From the NCBI GenBank assembly GCA_021432635.1, contig MU270030.1:310001-374000 (forward strand): 64,000 bases of DNA. The letters are read 5' to 3'. The position numbers were made by a program, and so were the translations under genes. Below the pieces are notes generated by a model. That model had not been told where the DNA came from. It did not search any database and saw only the letters and a list, made by a program, of their open reading frames with translations. This stretch comes from Thozetella sp. PMI_491. Lineage: Eukaryota; Ascomycota; Sordariomycetes; Chaetosphaeriales; Chaetosphaeriaceae. Positions 1 to 10,256 of this stretch are shown piece after piece; position 1 is the first letter of the stretch, and every line of letters begins with the position of its first letter.

Positions 1-1860
1 CGACGCCCAGAGAAGCTCGCAGTAGGCGTCGGCCTCCTGTCCTCGTGCGCGGCAGCGGAGCCGCATTACTTCGGTTTCTCCGCTGGCCTCAGCCTTGCCC
101 ACTTTGTCCAGGTAGCCATCGACTTTGGCCCAAGCTCGACCGCTGTGTCGCTGCCCCTGCTCGCGGATCGGCCCTTCTCGAACCAGGTACTGAATGGAGA
201 CACGAGTCCAGCGGGTCCCCCGTCCTTCAAATCGGGCGCCAGCTACATCCGAGCATATCTCTCCAAAATCCATCCCTTATACCCCTTCTTAAGGCGGACA
301 CAGTTATGGCAGCTTCATTCCTCTTTAACCCGGCGGCAAACTCAAGAACATTCCCAGGTCGACCTTGCTCTTATGCATTTGGTGTACGCTATCGGCTCGC
401 GCTGTCTTCAGCTCCTCGGGAAACTGAAATCATCGGACAGCTCACCAGAGGGACATTTTCTCAGCGCTATGAAGATGATCAACGATGGCTTGAAGTTCAC
501 AAGCATCCGATCGATCGAGGTCACCCTGTTGCTAGCCATCCATTCGATGCGGTCTCCATCGGGCAGCAGCGTGTGGCACCTCTCCGGGCTGGCTATCCGG
601 CAATGCCTGGAGCTTGGCCTACACAAGCAGCGGAATATGGATGCCCGCTACAACAGCTACATTCAGCATCGGAAGTGCATATTCTGGAGCGCCTATATAT
701 TTGAACGCAAGACGTCGCTGGTTCTCGGGCGGCCGTTCGCACTTTCGGACGAGGAAATTGATGTAGACATGCCCTTCAATGTATCCGACGACCAAGATGA
801 GGATAAGAACCTCGCGCCAGTGGCTCAGAGCAGTCCATTGATAGAATCGCCAGAGAGGACTACACTGAGCTACCACCGGGCGCACATCCAGCTCTACCAA
901 ATCCACACAAAGTTACGCCTGGTCCTGCATCAGATGAAGCGGAGTAAGACGAAGGACGAGGTGAAAGAGGTGATCACCACTCTCTTTGCACGGCTTGAAG
1001 ATTGGCGCACCCAGGTGCTGGATTCATTCGACACTTCACAGGCATCATCATCAAACTCCCGAAATACCCGCCGGCGTCAAGCGTCCCCAGACAATGATAG
1101 CGACTCCTCCAACAGCAATCCAGACGTGCATCTGCGTCCTGTAGAGGTAGAGAAAGCCGAGTTGCTCCTGGAGTACTACAAGGCTCGGCGTTCTCTTCTT
1201 CAGCCGTTAATGACGGACGGACGTGACCACTATCCATTCGACAAAAGTGATTATATCGCCTGTGCAGACGCCTCTGGTCAGATATGCCAGCTACATCGCC
1301 GCCTACATAGGCTGTCGCCCATTCCCTTCTCACTCCGCGACTTGCACGCGGTGTTTGTCGCTGGTTTCACCCTGATATACTGCATCTGTAGCTGCCCCGA
1401 GATCTACTCGGCGTCCCGGGCCAGCGACATTGGCGCTTGCTCCACCGTGCTATATGTCATCACGGAGCAGTGGCCAAGTGCGAAGAAATACCGAGATGCG
1501 TTCGAACTGGTCGCTGAGAAGATGATGGAATCAACCCGCGACCCAGGGCTAGAGAATCCCATGATTGCAGGAGGGAGAGGCGATTTTGATGGCCATGTAC
1601 AGCCGCACGGCAATCCCTCCGAGAGTATCGCAGTGGCGTCTGTCAGCGCGGAGTATCATGCCGGCACGGCTGGATCGTTCCCGCCTCGTAGCATTTCGAT
1701 CGCGGGGATACTGAACTCAGACGTCTTCTTCCACAGCGATGCCGAGGCGCCTTCATCCTCGGGTTTGGGCTTGGATCTCGATCTCGAATCTGACCTGTAT
1801 GACATCGAGGGTCTGTTGACAAATGAAGGGTTAGACTGGTTCACCGGCGCGACGATATAA
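1..1860 (+). CDS. Fungal-specific transcription factor, 3' part (5' end outside window)
   Basis: The frame is open from base 1 to the TAA at 1858-1860, giving 619 visible residues. The N-terminus, where a Zn2Cys6 DNA-binding domain would be expected, lies left of the window. The first ATG-less residues carry the YFGFSAGLSLAHFVQ-type stretch seen at the start of the fungal_trans regulatory domain. They are followed by YIRAYLSKIHPLYPFL, a hydrophobic helical region, and WSAYIFERKTSLVLGRPFAL, which matches the conserved core of that domain. The C-terminal third is acidic and Ser-rich, as in activation regions. No intron is needed in the visible part. It probably acts in the nucleus as a pathway regulator. 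The target is unknown; the nearest gene in the same orientation is the SnoaL-like gene 0.8 kb downstream. Confidence 0.85.
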   Translation, partial: RRPEKLAVGVGLLSSCAAAEPHYFGFSAGLSLAHFVQVAIDFGPSSTAVSLPLLADRPFSNQVLNGDTSPAGPPSFKSGASYIRAYLSKIHPLYPFLRRTQLWQLHSSLTRRQTQEHSQVDLALMHLVYAIGSRCLQLLGKLKSSDSSPEGHFLSAMKMINDGLKFTSIRSIEVTLLLAIHSMRSPSGSSVWHLSGLAIRQCLELGLHKQRNMDARYNSYIQHRKCIFWSAYIFERKTSLVLGRPFALSDEEIDVDMPFNVSDDQDEDKNLAPVAQSSPLIESPERTTLSYHRAHIQLYQIHTKLRLVLHQMKRSKTKDEVKEVITTLFARLEDWRTQVLDSFDTSQASSSNSRNTRRRQASPDNDSDSSNSNPDVHLRPVEVEKAELLLEYYKARRSLLQPLMTDGRDHYPFDKSDYIACADASGQICQLHRRLHRLSPIPFSLRDLHAVFVAGFTLIYCICSCPEIYSASRASDIGACSTVLYVITEQWPSAKKYRDAFELVAEKMMESTRDPGLENPMIAGGRGDFDGHVQPHGNPSESIAVASVSAEYHAGTAGSFPPRSISIAGILNSDVFFHSDAEAPSSSGLGLDLDLESDLYDIEGLLTNEGLDWFTGATI

Positions 1861-2670
1861 GGTGTAAGATGGGCCAAAAAGAATATTTCACGCAGCTAGT
1901 CTCTACTAGATCCCGAATACAGCATTTTGAGCTTTTGAGCTCAGCTGTTAGGTATTAGCCGACGGTTATAGAAGATCATTTGTGGCGGACCCCAGTTCGC
2001 TGTAAAGTGGCTTGTGTTGCTGCTTTTCCCTGACGTTGGTTCAATTTTGGTCGCCCCGACTGTGACAAGGAATGGCTCCCTCGTGCGTCTGAAATGTCAT
2101 CTAAATTCGATGCATAGTACTTGCGCATATATGCTTGCTGTTCTAGCGTCCATGGAGCTTTGAAGAAGGTTAATTGATGACCAGTTGCCAAGCCTAATTT
2201 TGTCACCCGCTTGGTTGCTTAGTTTTGGGTGATTACTAAGTTCTTGCACGCTAAAACCATGCCCCGCGCTCGAGCCGACATGCCACATTGAGCGACCCTG
2301 GACATTGGCCAATGGAAAACACTCAAGGAAGAACTTCCTGGCAGGGGGCTGACAAAGCTGCATGCGCCTAATAGTCGAGGATCTTCCACGCAAGCGGAAG
2401 GAATATTAAGCTTGGCTGCCGCAGCGTGTATAAAGCACCCGGGTCGCTGGCAGTATTTTCGCAGTAAGAGCATCATACATCACTCTGATACCTCTTGAAG
2501 CTTTCCTGGAACCAGTTCATTTGGTACACCAAAACATAACCTACGAACGGGCACCAGCATCAGCCAGTGCGAGCAGCAGTACCATAGAATCACAAGCGCA
2601 AGCAAATACACAAACCACGAGCACGAGAACAAGCACATATTTGCAGCCCAACAGAAAAACTAAACTCGCA
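1861..2670. other. Intergenic region upstream of the SnoaL-like gene
   Basis: There is no convincing gene here. The last 150 bases before 2671 are CA-rich and low in T, like a fungal 5' leader. The reading frame of the downstream gene is open through this leader back to 2521 without an ATG. Confidence 0.6.
2429..2434 (+). promoter_or_regulatory. Possible TATA box of the SnoaL-like gene
   Basis: TATAAA lies about 240 bases before the chosen ATG, which would fit a long leader. This is motif-only evidence. Confidence 0.3.
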
Positions 2671-3117
2671 ATGGCTTCAAAACCAACCACTGCCACTGAG
2701 ATTCTCTACCGCTTCTACGAAGCCGAACGCATTTATATGGCAGCCCCCCTCGACCAACGGGACAGCACCGACCTGGCCGCCTGCCTCAGCCCTGACTTCT
2801 CGGCCATCCAGTCGCCTGACTTGCCGTGGGGCGGCTCATGGAATGGGATCGACGGTTTCCTCACATGGGGCAAGTTAATGGGCCAGTACTTCGACATTCT
2901 CGACGTGCAAGAACCCCGCGTGTTCGAGAAGGATGGAGCGGATGAGGTCGTGGTGGCTCTGAACCTGCACCTACGCGTACGGAAGACGCAGGAGGTGCTC
3001 GACCATCCCATGGTACAGATCGTCAAAGTTGACCTAGAGAATGGGGTCATCAAGTCGTTCCAACCGTTTATGTGGAACGTGGCTGGCCTCAAGGAAAAAC
3101 TGCCGCCGCTGGAGTAA
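2671..3117 (+). CDS. SnoaL-like / NTF2-fold protein
   Basis: This is a single exon of 148 aa. The start at 2671 was chosen because the ATG has a good context (gcaATGg) and the protein reads as one compact domain from there. The upstream in-frame extension is an S/T/Q-rich leader with no ATG. The protein shows the small alpha+beta pattern of the NTF2/SnoaL superfamily. N-terminal helices (TEILYRFYEAERIYM) are followed by a tryptophan-rich strand (PWGGSWNGIDGFLTWGKLM) and strands near the end (VVVALNLHLRVR, VQIVKVDLENGVIKSFQPF). In fungi this fold includes polyketide cyclases, isomerases and many proteins of unknown role. No catalytic residue can be assigned with confidence, so enzyme activity is only a possibility. 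The neighbouring regulator suggests an accessory pathway. Confidence 0.75.
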   Translation: MASKPTTATEILYRFYEAERIYMAAPLDQRDSTDLAACLSPDFSAIQSPDLPWGGSWNGIDGFLTWGKLMGQYFDILDVQEPRVFEKDGADEVVVALNLHLRVRKTQEVLDHPMVQIVKVDLENGVIKSFQPFMWNVAGLKEKLPPLE

Positions 3118-3353
3118 GGAAACGCGGGACAACGTCGGGCACGCATCATATTATACCTTATCTCGGCCAGATAGACTAGTCGAAATATCACGCCGGACTA
3201 GGCCGGTAGAAAAGAAACACAGCAATACCAATTTCATTGTCACATAAATACCTGGCATGCGCTTCGGTCAAGGAAGGAACGGAGTGTATTGACTGCCTGA
3301 GTGCATGCGATTTTTGTCATGATGCAACCGTCTAGAATCGTGAACATGCTCCC

Positions 3354-3821
3354 TTAGATGCTAGAAAGCTTCTCCTTCAAAATCTTAACGATGGCCTCGG
3401 GGTTCGGCGTCTGTAGCCCCAGGTTCTCAAAGTCTTCCCGGGTCACGCGGACGAACTTGGCCCCTGGGGCCTTCGCCTGCACGGCCGTAGTGACCTTGGT
3501 GACCTCGTCCTCGGGGATGCCGCCTCCGAAGATGATGGCCTTGGGCGCCTTGCGCTCGGCCACCGGGAGCGTGGCATTGGTGCCGAGGCCCGACGCCGGG
3601 ACCGCGTCGAGCTCGCCGGCGGCGACGAGGGGCAGCTCAGCCTCGGCGGCCTCGAGGTTCACGGCAATGTGCACGACTAGACATGGTCAGCTTGCCTCCG
3701 AGGGGGATTGCGGCAGGAGAGGGATGAACGAACTATCAAACTCGGGGAGGAGCTTGGCGCGGACATCCTGAGCGACCTGCGAGTTGTTGCCGTAGCTGGC
3801 GATGGGCATGGGAGCAGCCAT
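3354..3821 (-). CDS. Small conserved fungal protein, two exons
   Basis: Exons on the minus strand are 3821-3734 and 3676-3354, separated by a 57-nt intron (GTTCGT...CTAG). The product is 136 aa. The splice restores the frame exactly, giving LLPEFD|IVHIAVNLEAAEAELP. The protein starts MAAPMPIASYGNN and has Ala/Glu-rich helices. A strand-turn KAIIFGGGIPEDEV follows, then a strand AKFVRVTREDF and a final helix IVKILKEKLSSI, so it looks like a soluble alpha/beta protein. There is no signal peptide and no membrane segment. I have the impression of a small cytosolic protein conserved among moulds, but I cannot name a domain or function. Confidence 0.75.
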
Positions 3822-4946
3822 ACTGTATAGTCGAGTTTTGAAAAAGGCCTGGAAGAGAAGGAGGTAGCAGCTGGTAAGATGGGCTTCGTATAGCGCATGA
3901 GAACTTGGCGGTCTCGATTGTCGAGTTTCCTGGACTTTCAGGGCATTAATATACTCGATCTTCACTGCCTAGGTGATTTCTTGGCCTTCTCGGGGGTCGG
4001 TGGTCGGTGGTCGGTAAACAATTTCGCCGTATTAGGCGCCCAACGCATAATAGTCCTTAAAGGGCGTGCGTTGGCGGCGCCACCACGCCTGGGCCACCCG
4101 GGAGCGCTGTCCTCCAATGGCCGCGAGCGCGTGCTTCTCGATTTAGCCCGTTCGCAATGCCCGGGGCTTCCATCAAACTGCTAAATCTGACGTCCGGGGC
4201 GCCGGGTCATTTGGAGCCCAATGCGGACATGGCGTGGGGCCGGGAACCGCACGCGCTGTAGGGAGCCCGCGCCCGCCTGTCGGGAATTACGCTGGGGGAT
4301 GGGGGACCCCGAAGGATACGCGGTCGAGGTCTGGAGGGGATCGACCGACCCAGCCGAATGGCGCGTCTAGAAGAAAAGAACAGATCTGCGCGATCCGCCC
4401 CGCTGGGTTGGCATAAGTCCGCAAAGTAGCAGACCGAGCCGCGCACCTGAGACACCCAAGCAGCCGGAGCGGCAACATCAACCGAATAGAGCCCGTGGAT
4501 ATGGCAGATCTAGCGCGTGAAGTGTTGGAAACCTTTTACACAATCGTTTCTAAAAAGAGCGAAGTCCGCATTGGGGCCCAAACATCGGCCGAAACGAAGT
4601 ACATATGAAGAGGATGTCCGACCAACATTGCCTAGAAGCACAAGGTGACGTACGCTCAGCAACATGCTTGCTTAGGATTTTGCAGAAACAGAGTCTAACA
4701 AGCTTGTGCAATAAGATAATAGCTAGAAAATAATTGAGAATTGCTTCGCATTTTTATTCGCGAGCAACAAATGGTGGTATTTTTTGTTCTCGTCAGACTG
4801 TGCCCCGAACCGGAATCACGTGTGCTTTCACACTCTAACTGCAAATCTATATGGAGCGCCGCATCTTACAAAACTCCGATCCTGCCGAAACAAATACCGA
4901 ATAGACATGCCCGGGCACGAAGGCCTCCACGCCCCTTTTGGCTCTA
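3822..4946. other. Intergenic region, no gene seen
   Basis: The 1.1 kb between two minus-strand genes holds only short frames without domain character. It contains the promoter side of the small conserved gene and the 3' flank of the dehydrogenase gene. Confidence 0.6.
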
Positions 4947-5998
4947 TTACACATAGGGCTTCCACTTCTCCTCGCACCATTCCCACAGCCTCTTCGGGTA
5001 TCCCAGACCACCTTCTTCTGTCGACTTGAGCGCCTTAACGATGTCCTTTCGCCCGCACTGCTCGTCGGTCTGGATCCTGCCCCAAGGGATGACGTAGGCG
5101 CCGCTATTCTCTTGCGTGATCTGGGGCGACAGCCCAGCGAAGAGCTCCGTGTAGCCACCGTACTTGGGGTGGTGTAGGAGCGGGCCCATGAGCATCATGC
5201 CGTACCATGGCATTCCCTCGTACGAGTTCGCCTTGAGGTTGCCTGGGTTGAGTGCCACGCTGACGATGCCGTCAGGGGCGTAGCGGCGCGCCATCTCACG
5301 CGCGAGGAACCAGCTGCCGGACTTGGAGTAGGCGTAGTTGTAGAGACGGTCGGACGTCCCCTCGTCGAGCTCTTCGAACTTGAGACCATTGGGCGGCGTG
5401 CTGCCCTCGGCAGCGATGCTGGAGAGCCATATGACCCGCACGGCGCCGGGACTGCTGGTGGCGGCGGCGTCGCGAAGCTGGGGGCGTAGGAGCTCCGTGA
5501 AGAGGAGCGTGGCGATGAGGTGGATACCCACCATCGGCTCGAAGCCTTGCGCAGTCCGGAAGCCGGGCGGGACACGGAGACCGCCCAACCCGGCATTGTT
5601 CCACAGAACATCAAGCTTTGTCTCCTGCTTCTGGAAGGTTGCAGCTGCAGCCTTGACGGACTCGAGGTCGTTGAGATCAAGCGGGAGGAAGGCCAAGGAG
5701 CTGGTGTCCTTGACATGAGGGTGGGCCTCCTTGATTGCCTGGATTGCCTTCTCGGCGCGTTCCTGATCAAATTTTAGCGATAGAGGCATTTACTCCCACC
5801 GCAAGAAGTAGATACTTTTGATCTGCAAGCCATATAGAGCTTGGCGCCAGTCGGGTACAACATCTTGCACAGCTCGAATCCGACACCTGAGTTCCCACCA
5901 GTCACGATGAACACTCTGCCTGCTTGCGAAGGTACATCCTTTTCGGTGAATGTGGGCTTGGGCGGAAAGAGCCACTGGTTCTTCATGAGTTTGAACAT
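4947..5998 (-). CDS. Short-chain dehydrogenase/reductase (retinol-dehydrogenase-like)
   Basis: Two exons on the minus strand, 5998-5816 and 5762-4947, are split by a 53-nt intron (GTATCT...TGATCAG). The protein is 332 aa, normal for the fungal WW-domain-oxidoreductase/retinol dehydrogenase-like branch of SDRs. The Rossmann dinucleotide motif TGGNSGVG is at residues 33-40 and NNAG at 116-119. The catalytic Ser lies in LSS around 175, and the YxxxK pair is Tyr204 and Lys208. It should catalyse NAD(P)H-dependent reduction or oxidation of a small carbonyl or alcohol substrate in the cytosol. The substrate cannot be predicted. It is transcribed away from the Zn2Cys6 gene beyond the MITE, so shared regulation is possible but unproven. 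Confidence 0.9.
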
Positions 5999-7104
5999 GC
6001 TGGTATCGAGTGCTATGCTTGGAGAAGTGCTTATGCTAGGAGGAATAGTGATATCGGTGGTTCGGATTGGACGCCTCTATAGAGCAAGCCGAGCCGCCCA
6101 CCAGAGCTCGACTTTTGGTAGCCATTATATAGTAATTCAATTGACTTCGTGATGCCTATTCAACGTGTATGAACTCCGCCGATGGCTAGTACAGAAGTGC
6201 AAGTCGGCGTGATTTAAGTGGGTCAAACGTGGAAGTCCGCCAGCCTAGCTCATCTCACCTACACCAAATGTGTCCGGTCGCGCCGGTTCCGCTCTGGAAA
6301 CAGGTCGCCCGGAGCAAAATTCTAGGGGCAAACCACAGTTTCTCTTTATTCTCCGGAGTCTCTTTTGCTTCATAAGATAAGTGATTTCGCCCAACCCCTC
6401 CTGAGCCAGTCCCATAAGCCCCCGTGCGCTTTAAATTTATTAGTGGACGTAGAAGCTCCCGAGGTTTACTGTTGCTAGCAAAAGTCGTCTGCGCTATAGT
6501 CGCATACCACAATGGCCAAACGCATGCTTAAACCCCTAGCGGGGGGTGAGCGCTTTTGTTTTCGCTTGCTCTAGAACTGGGTGAGAAGGAGGCAGCGCGT
6601 CTGGTGGGAACAACTTCTCTGACTCTTATCTTTCACTGCAATTGCTTTCCTCAACGAGTGGTCAATTTAGTACATGCCTTCCAAAAGCGAATAATGGCTG
6701 AGTGGCAAGGTTGACCAGCGCACAGCCCCCGGAGTTGAGCGAACTTCACTGCAATTTCTTTTCTCGACGGGCGTACGACTTACCACTTACCGGGTATCAC
6801 GACAGCGAATTGGATGGTGTAAAAGGATCCATTGAACTTCACGATTTTCTTCATGGCGATTTCTTCATGGCGATTTTCTCTCTCTCCAGACCATTACTCA
6901 CTCATGGTATCTACCAGTCTACATAGCAGCTTTGCTACCGTCTAGTGATCTATGGTTCTTGGCATAACTATTTAGTGTTCCTCTCTAGTTATAGCCCTGC
7001 CCTTCTGTAATTAGTTAGCAGACATTGCCACCTCCGCTGATTTGCTCGAGAAGCGTTACATTTGTCAGCATTCCGCCCCACAATGCGAATTATTCCATCG
7101 TATC
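5999..7104. other. Divergent intergenic region
   Basis: No gene is seen. Two stretches around 6629-6660 and 6743-6775 resemble each other (cttCACTGCAATTtctttt type), an imperfect direct repeat. A short duplication of ttcttcatggcgat lies near 6845-6880. These may be remnants of old insertions. Confidence 0.45.
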
Positions 7105-7106
7105 TA

Positions 7107-7383
7107 CGGAGGTCCATTTCAAAAGTTTTGCACAATGCGCTAAGACTACCTTGGTTAGATAATGTCTTTATAGTAAGCTTTTATATAGTTCTATCCGTTC
7201 AGCGATATGTTCACTGAATTCTAAGGAGTAAGCACTAAACTCCAGCAGGGATAGCCTGAAGTTATAGCGAGATTAGTGGGTTAACACCGAAAGCATCATT
7301 CAAGGTATCATACGGACTGTGACTATTCCTTATTTAGTATGATATTTATCCTTTCGACGCAAAACTTTTGAAATGGACCTCCG
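7107..7383. mobile_element. MITE, 277 bp, Tc1/mariner-like ends
   Basis: The left end 7107-7131 and the right end 7359-7383 are perfect 25-nt inverted repeats beginning CGGAGGTCCATTTC. They are flanked on both sides by TA (7105-7106 and 7384-7385), the target-site duplication used by Tc1/mariner/pogo elements. The identity in fact extends one further C/G outside the TA. The interior is AT-rich and too short to encode a transposase, so it would depend on an enzyme supplied elsewhere. It lies about 140 bases before the ATG of the Zn2Cys6 gene and so may be part of its promoter region. Confidence 0.88.
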
Positions 7384-7524
7384 TAGGCCTCTCTGAATCA
7401 GGCACGCCTAATTTTACAGTATTTCCCCTACTCGCCTTGGCTTTGATCTTTTTCTTCGCTGTTCGGGTGCATCTAGTCAGCTTATTTTGGCAGCCTTCAG
7501 CCCGCCTTCTATGTCGGGCTCAAA

Positions 7525-9622
7525 ATGAACCAGCAGAACCAACCGCAGCGGGGAAAACCTGGTAACGAAGGAGGTCTCGAAATCTCATCCATCTCACAGC
7601 TATCCTGTCTCCCCTGCCGGACTAGAAAGTTGAAATGTGACCGTATCAAGCCAAAATGCGGTCGCTGTATCAAGTTGGAAGACGAATGTATCTACCCCGG
7701 AGGAAGGCAGAAACAGGCAGGGAAGACAAAAAAGGTCATGGAGCTTGAGGCCAAGCTAAGTCAGTCCTAAGGCTATATAGAAGAGGAAAAGTGATAACCG
7801 GCGGCTGATATGAAATAGTACGGCTCGAAAGCCTTGTGGCCGCCTCCAAAGCAGAAAGCCGCGAGCAACCTGAGCAAAATGAGGTATCGACAGGCCCCTG
7901 GTCAAGGAAACAAGACGTTATCAACACGCCAGCCTCGGCAAATATATCGTCTCTGCAACATTATGATACCCCCTTGACCCGTCTTCCTGGGTTGAGACTC
8001 TATGAGCCACTCCTGGCTCAACACATTATTCAAGATCTGTAAGAGAGGAGCTACTGCAATGATGAATACTCTTGTTAATTGGCAATATTAGTGTTGACAT
8101 ATATTTTGACAAGCTGCACTATGCGGCGCCCATGTTACATCGGTCGCGCTACATGGCTTCGCTTCGCTTGCCACCACACCTTCAGCCACCGAGGGGCTTA
8201 CAGCACATCGTATTAGCTTTAGCAGCCTCCACTACTAGCAATTATTATTACTTGGCGTTGCCCTTATACCAGCGCGCTCGGGCTTATGCTATGTCAGACG
8301 AGATAGAAGTAAGTACATGGACATCGGCCTGTGGAAGCCACGCTAAGCACCAATGGCAGGGCCAGGGAGAACATTTTACAACTATAGCTCATGCTCAGTG
8401 CTGGACCCTCATGGCGAACTTCGAAGCACAGCAAACAATGTTCTCGCGAGCATCGACCAGTCTAGCACGAAGTACCCGTTTGGCACAAATGCTGGACTTG
8501 CAGGGAATCGACCGAGTGGAAGAACTCACTCCGCGTACACTAGCACCTCCTCAAGATTGGGTTGAGTTAGAGGAGCGCCGCCGTACGTGGTGGGTTATTT
8601 TCTCCACTGATCGATTCGTCCACGCGACAACGGGATGGCCGACATTAATACGAGATTGCGATGTGAGACTGAATAACCTTTCCCCCTGCCAACAGCTCCC
8701 AACCACTGATGCTACTTAGATTGAAACACTTCTTCCTGCCTCGGACGAGGCGTTTTCAAGCGGCGTTGCGGAACTTACCGGATATCTGACCGAGGCGTTA
8801 CAACAAAATGGCGGGGAGTACTCATCCTTTTCTGGGAGAATCCTTGCCGCGCATCTATTTCACCAGACGCTAGATCACGCCTTAGGTGACGGGTTTAACA
8901 ACGAGCCAGGCAACTATGAACATGGACTCTACTGGAATCGACATAGAGCCATTGAGAACGACTTGACTGCGATGCTGATGCTTCTGCCAAGCAGCCTTCG
9001 CCTACCAGGTAGCTCTCGATGTCTGAATGCAGTATTTGTCAATGTCACCATTCATACAGCTGTCATCTGCCTGCACAAGGCGGCCTCATGGAACATTCGG
9101 CAGTTTTTGCTCCCTGAGCACCTCGACCTGCTCAGCCAGGTCCGCCTCCTGACCGCCGCCGAGGAGATTGTCAATATATTACGCCTGATTACCGATATCA
9201 AAATCTCACTTATGAACCCATTGATGGTCTTTTCGGCCTATATGGCGGCCGAAATTTTGCTGGAGCATTTTAGGACCACGAACAGTCATTTTAGCGTGGA
9301 GAGTTTGAACTTTCTGCTTCATCTCATGATATTTGCGGGGGAATCCAATGCAGTGGCCAGGTCTGTGGCATTGCAGCTGACCATGGAGATGAAGGAAAGC
9401 GACATTGACCTATCGACAATCGCAGAGGTACAAGTTGCTGCCACTCTAGTACCAGCCTTCATTTTGTCTAACAACGCAACAGGTGGGCCAATTAGCACCG
9501 ATACCTCTCCAAGCTCCATTGTTGGCGAAGGGTCGCGGTTCGTCCAATGTGCTGTTCTGGAACTCGGGCTTCAAAGTAGCCTCGAATCCCCTGTGAGCAG
9601 CAAACAACCGCCAAAGTCATAA
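7525..9622 (+). CDS. Zn2Cys6 transcription factor, complete
   Basis: Five exons: 7525-7759, 7819-8038, 8092-8308, 8360-8662 and 8720-9622, coding 625 aa. Cysteines 28, 31, 38, 45, 48 and 55 give the C-x2-C-x6-C-x6-C-x2-C-x6-C binuclear zinc cluster, followed by a basic linker. A predicted coiled helix MELEAKLIRLESLVA spans intron 1. The fungal_trans domain follows (VDIYFDKLHYAAPMLHRSRY, ITLAHAQCW-like and ELEERRRTWWVIF segments). Introns are 59, 53, 51 and 57 nt. The third intron is a multiple of three without stops, so retention would give a 642-aa form. I call it an intron because of GTAAGT, a branch-like GCTAAG and CAG, and because removal joins MSDEIE to GQGEHF smoothly. It is presumably a nuclear sequence-specific regulator. 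NmrA lies 630 bases downstream on the same strand. Confidence 0.9.
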
Positions 9623-10256
9623 TTGTCTATATTCCCCCTAGCACTTCCATGATACCAAACGATGCCACTCTTGCTTCAATAATTTAGAGATAATGTGTTG
9701 GCGGTCGGTCCCGCCGTGGCCCATTTGAGATGCACATTAGTCGCGAGGTGCTCCATTGTGTCTGCCAGTGAACTAGGTAGTAGGTATGCTTCAATGTCTC
9801 GTACAACCTTGCTAGGTTCTTTTCCATAAAATGCCGGTGCGTGTTTCGCCATGACAAATCCATCGTCTCCCGGTGCCATACAGCGAGTCGGTCGCGACGC
9901 GAGAAGCCGCCGGGGACCCACCTCGGTGTTCGTCGGACACCGGAGCGACGCTTCTGACTGGCCCACGGCTTCAAGGTTTGGTCTTGTCATTTCTGCTTTC
10001 ATTGACACCCGCCACTGGCACCGCAAACAATGAAATCAGGGATTGGTAATGGCTCTTGGCTTGGTAGCGTCTTGCGCGTCTCCGATGGAGAACAGCAAGC
10101 CATATAAGACCATTGAGCGCGGCCAACAAACCAGTCTACCCGAGAGAATATGACGTGCGCATTCGCGTGATTTAGCCAGTACTAAAAACCGTGCCGCTTC
10201 CTATCCAGACGTTCGGATCACAATCTCCATACTAGAGCTAATATCTCTCCACGACC
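9623..10256. other. Intergenic region and NmrA promoter
   Basis: No gene is seen. A TATA-like TATAAG at 10103-10108 is about 150 bases before the NmrA-like start. Confidence 0.45.

Noticed and set aside
45-704. 219-codon frame overlapping the first transcription factor gene
   Set aside because: It lies in another frame of a clear fungal_trans domain and has no domain character.
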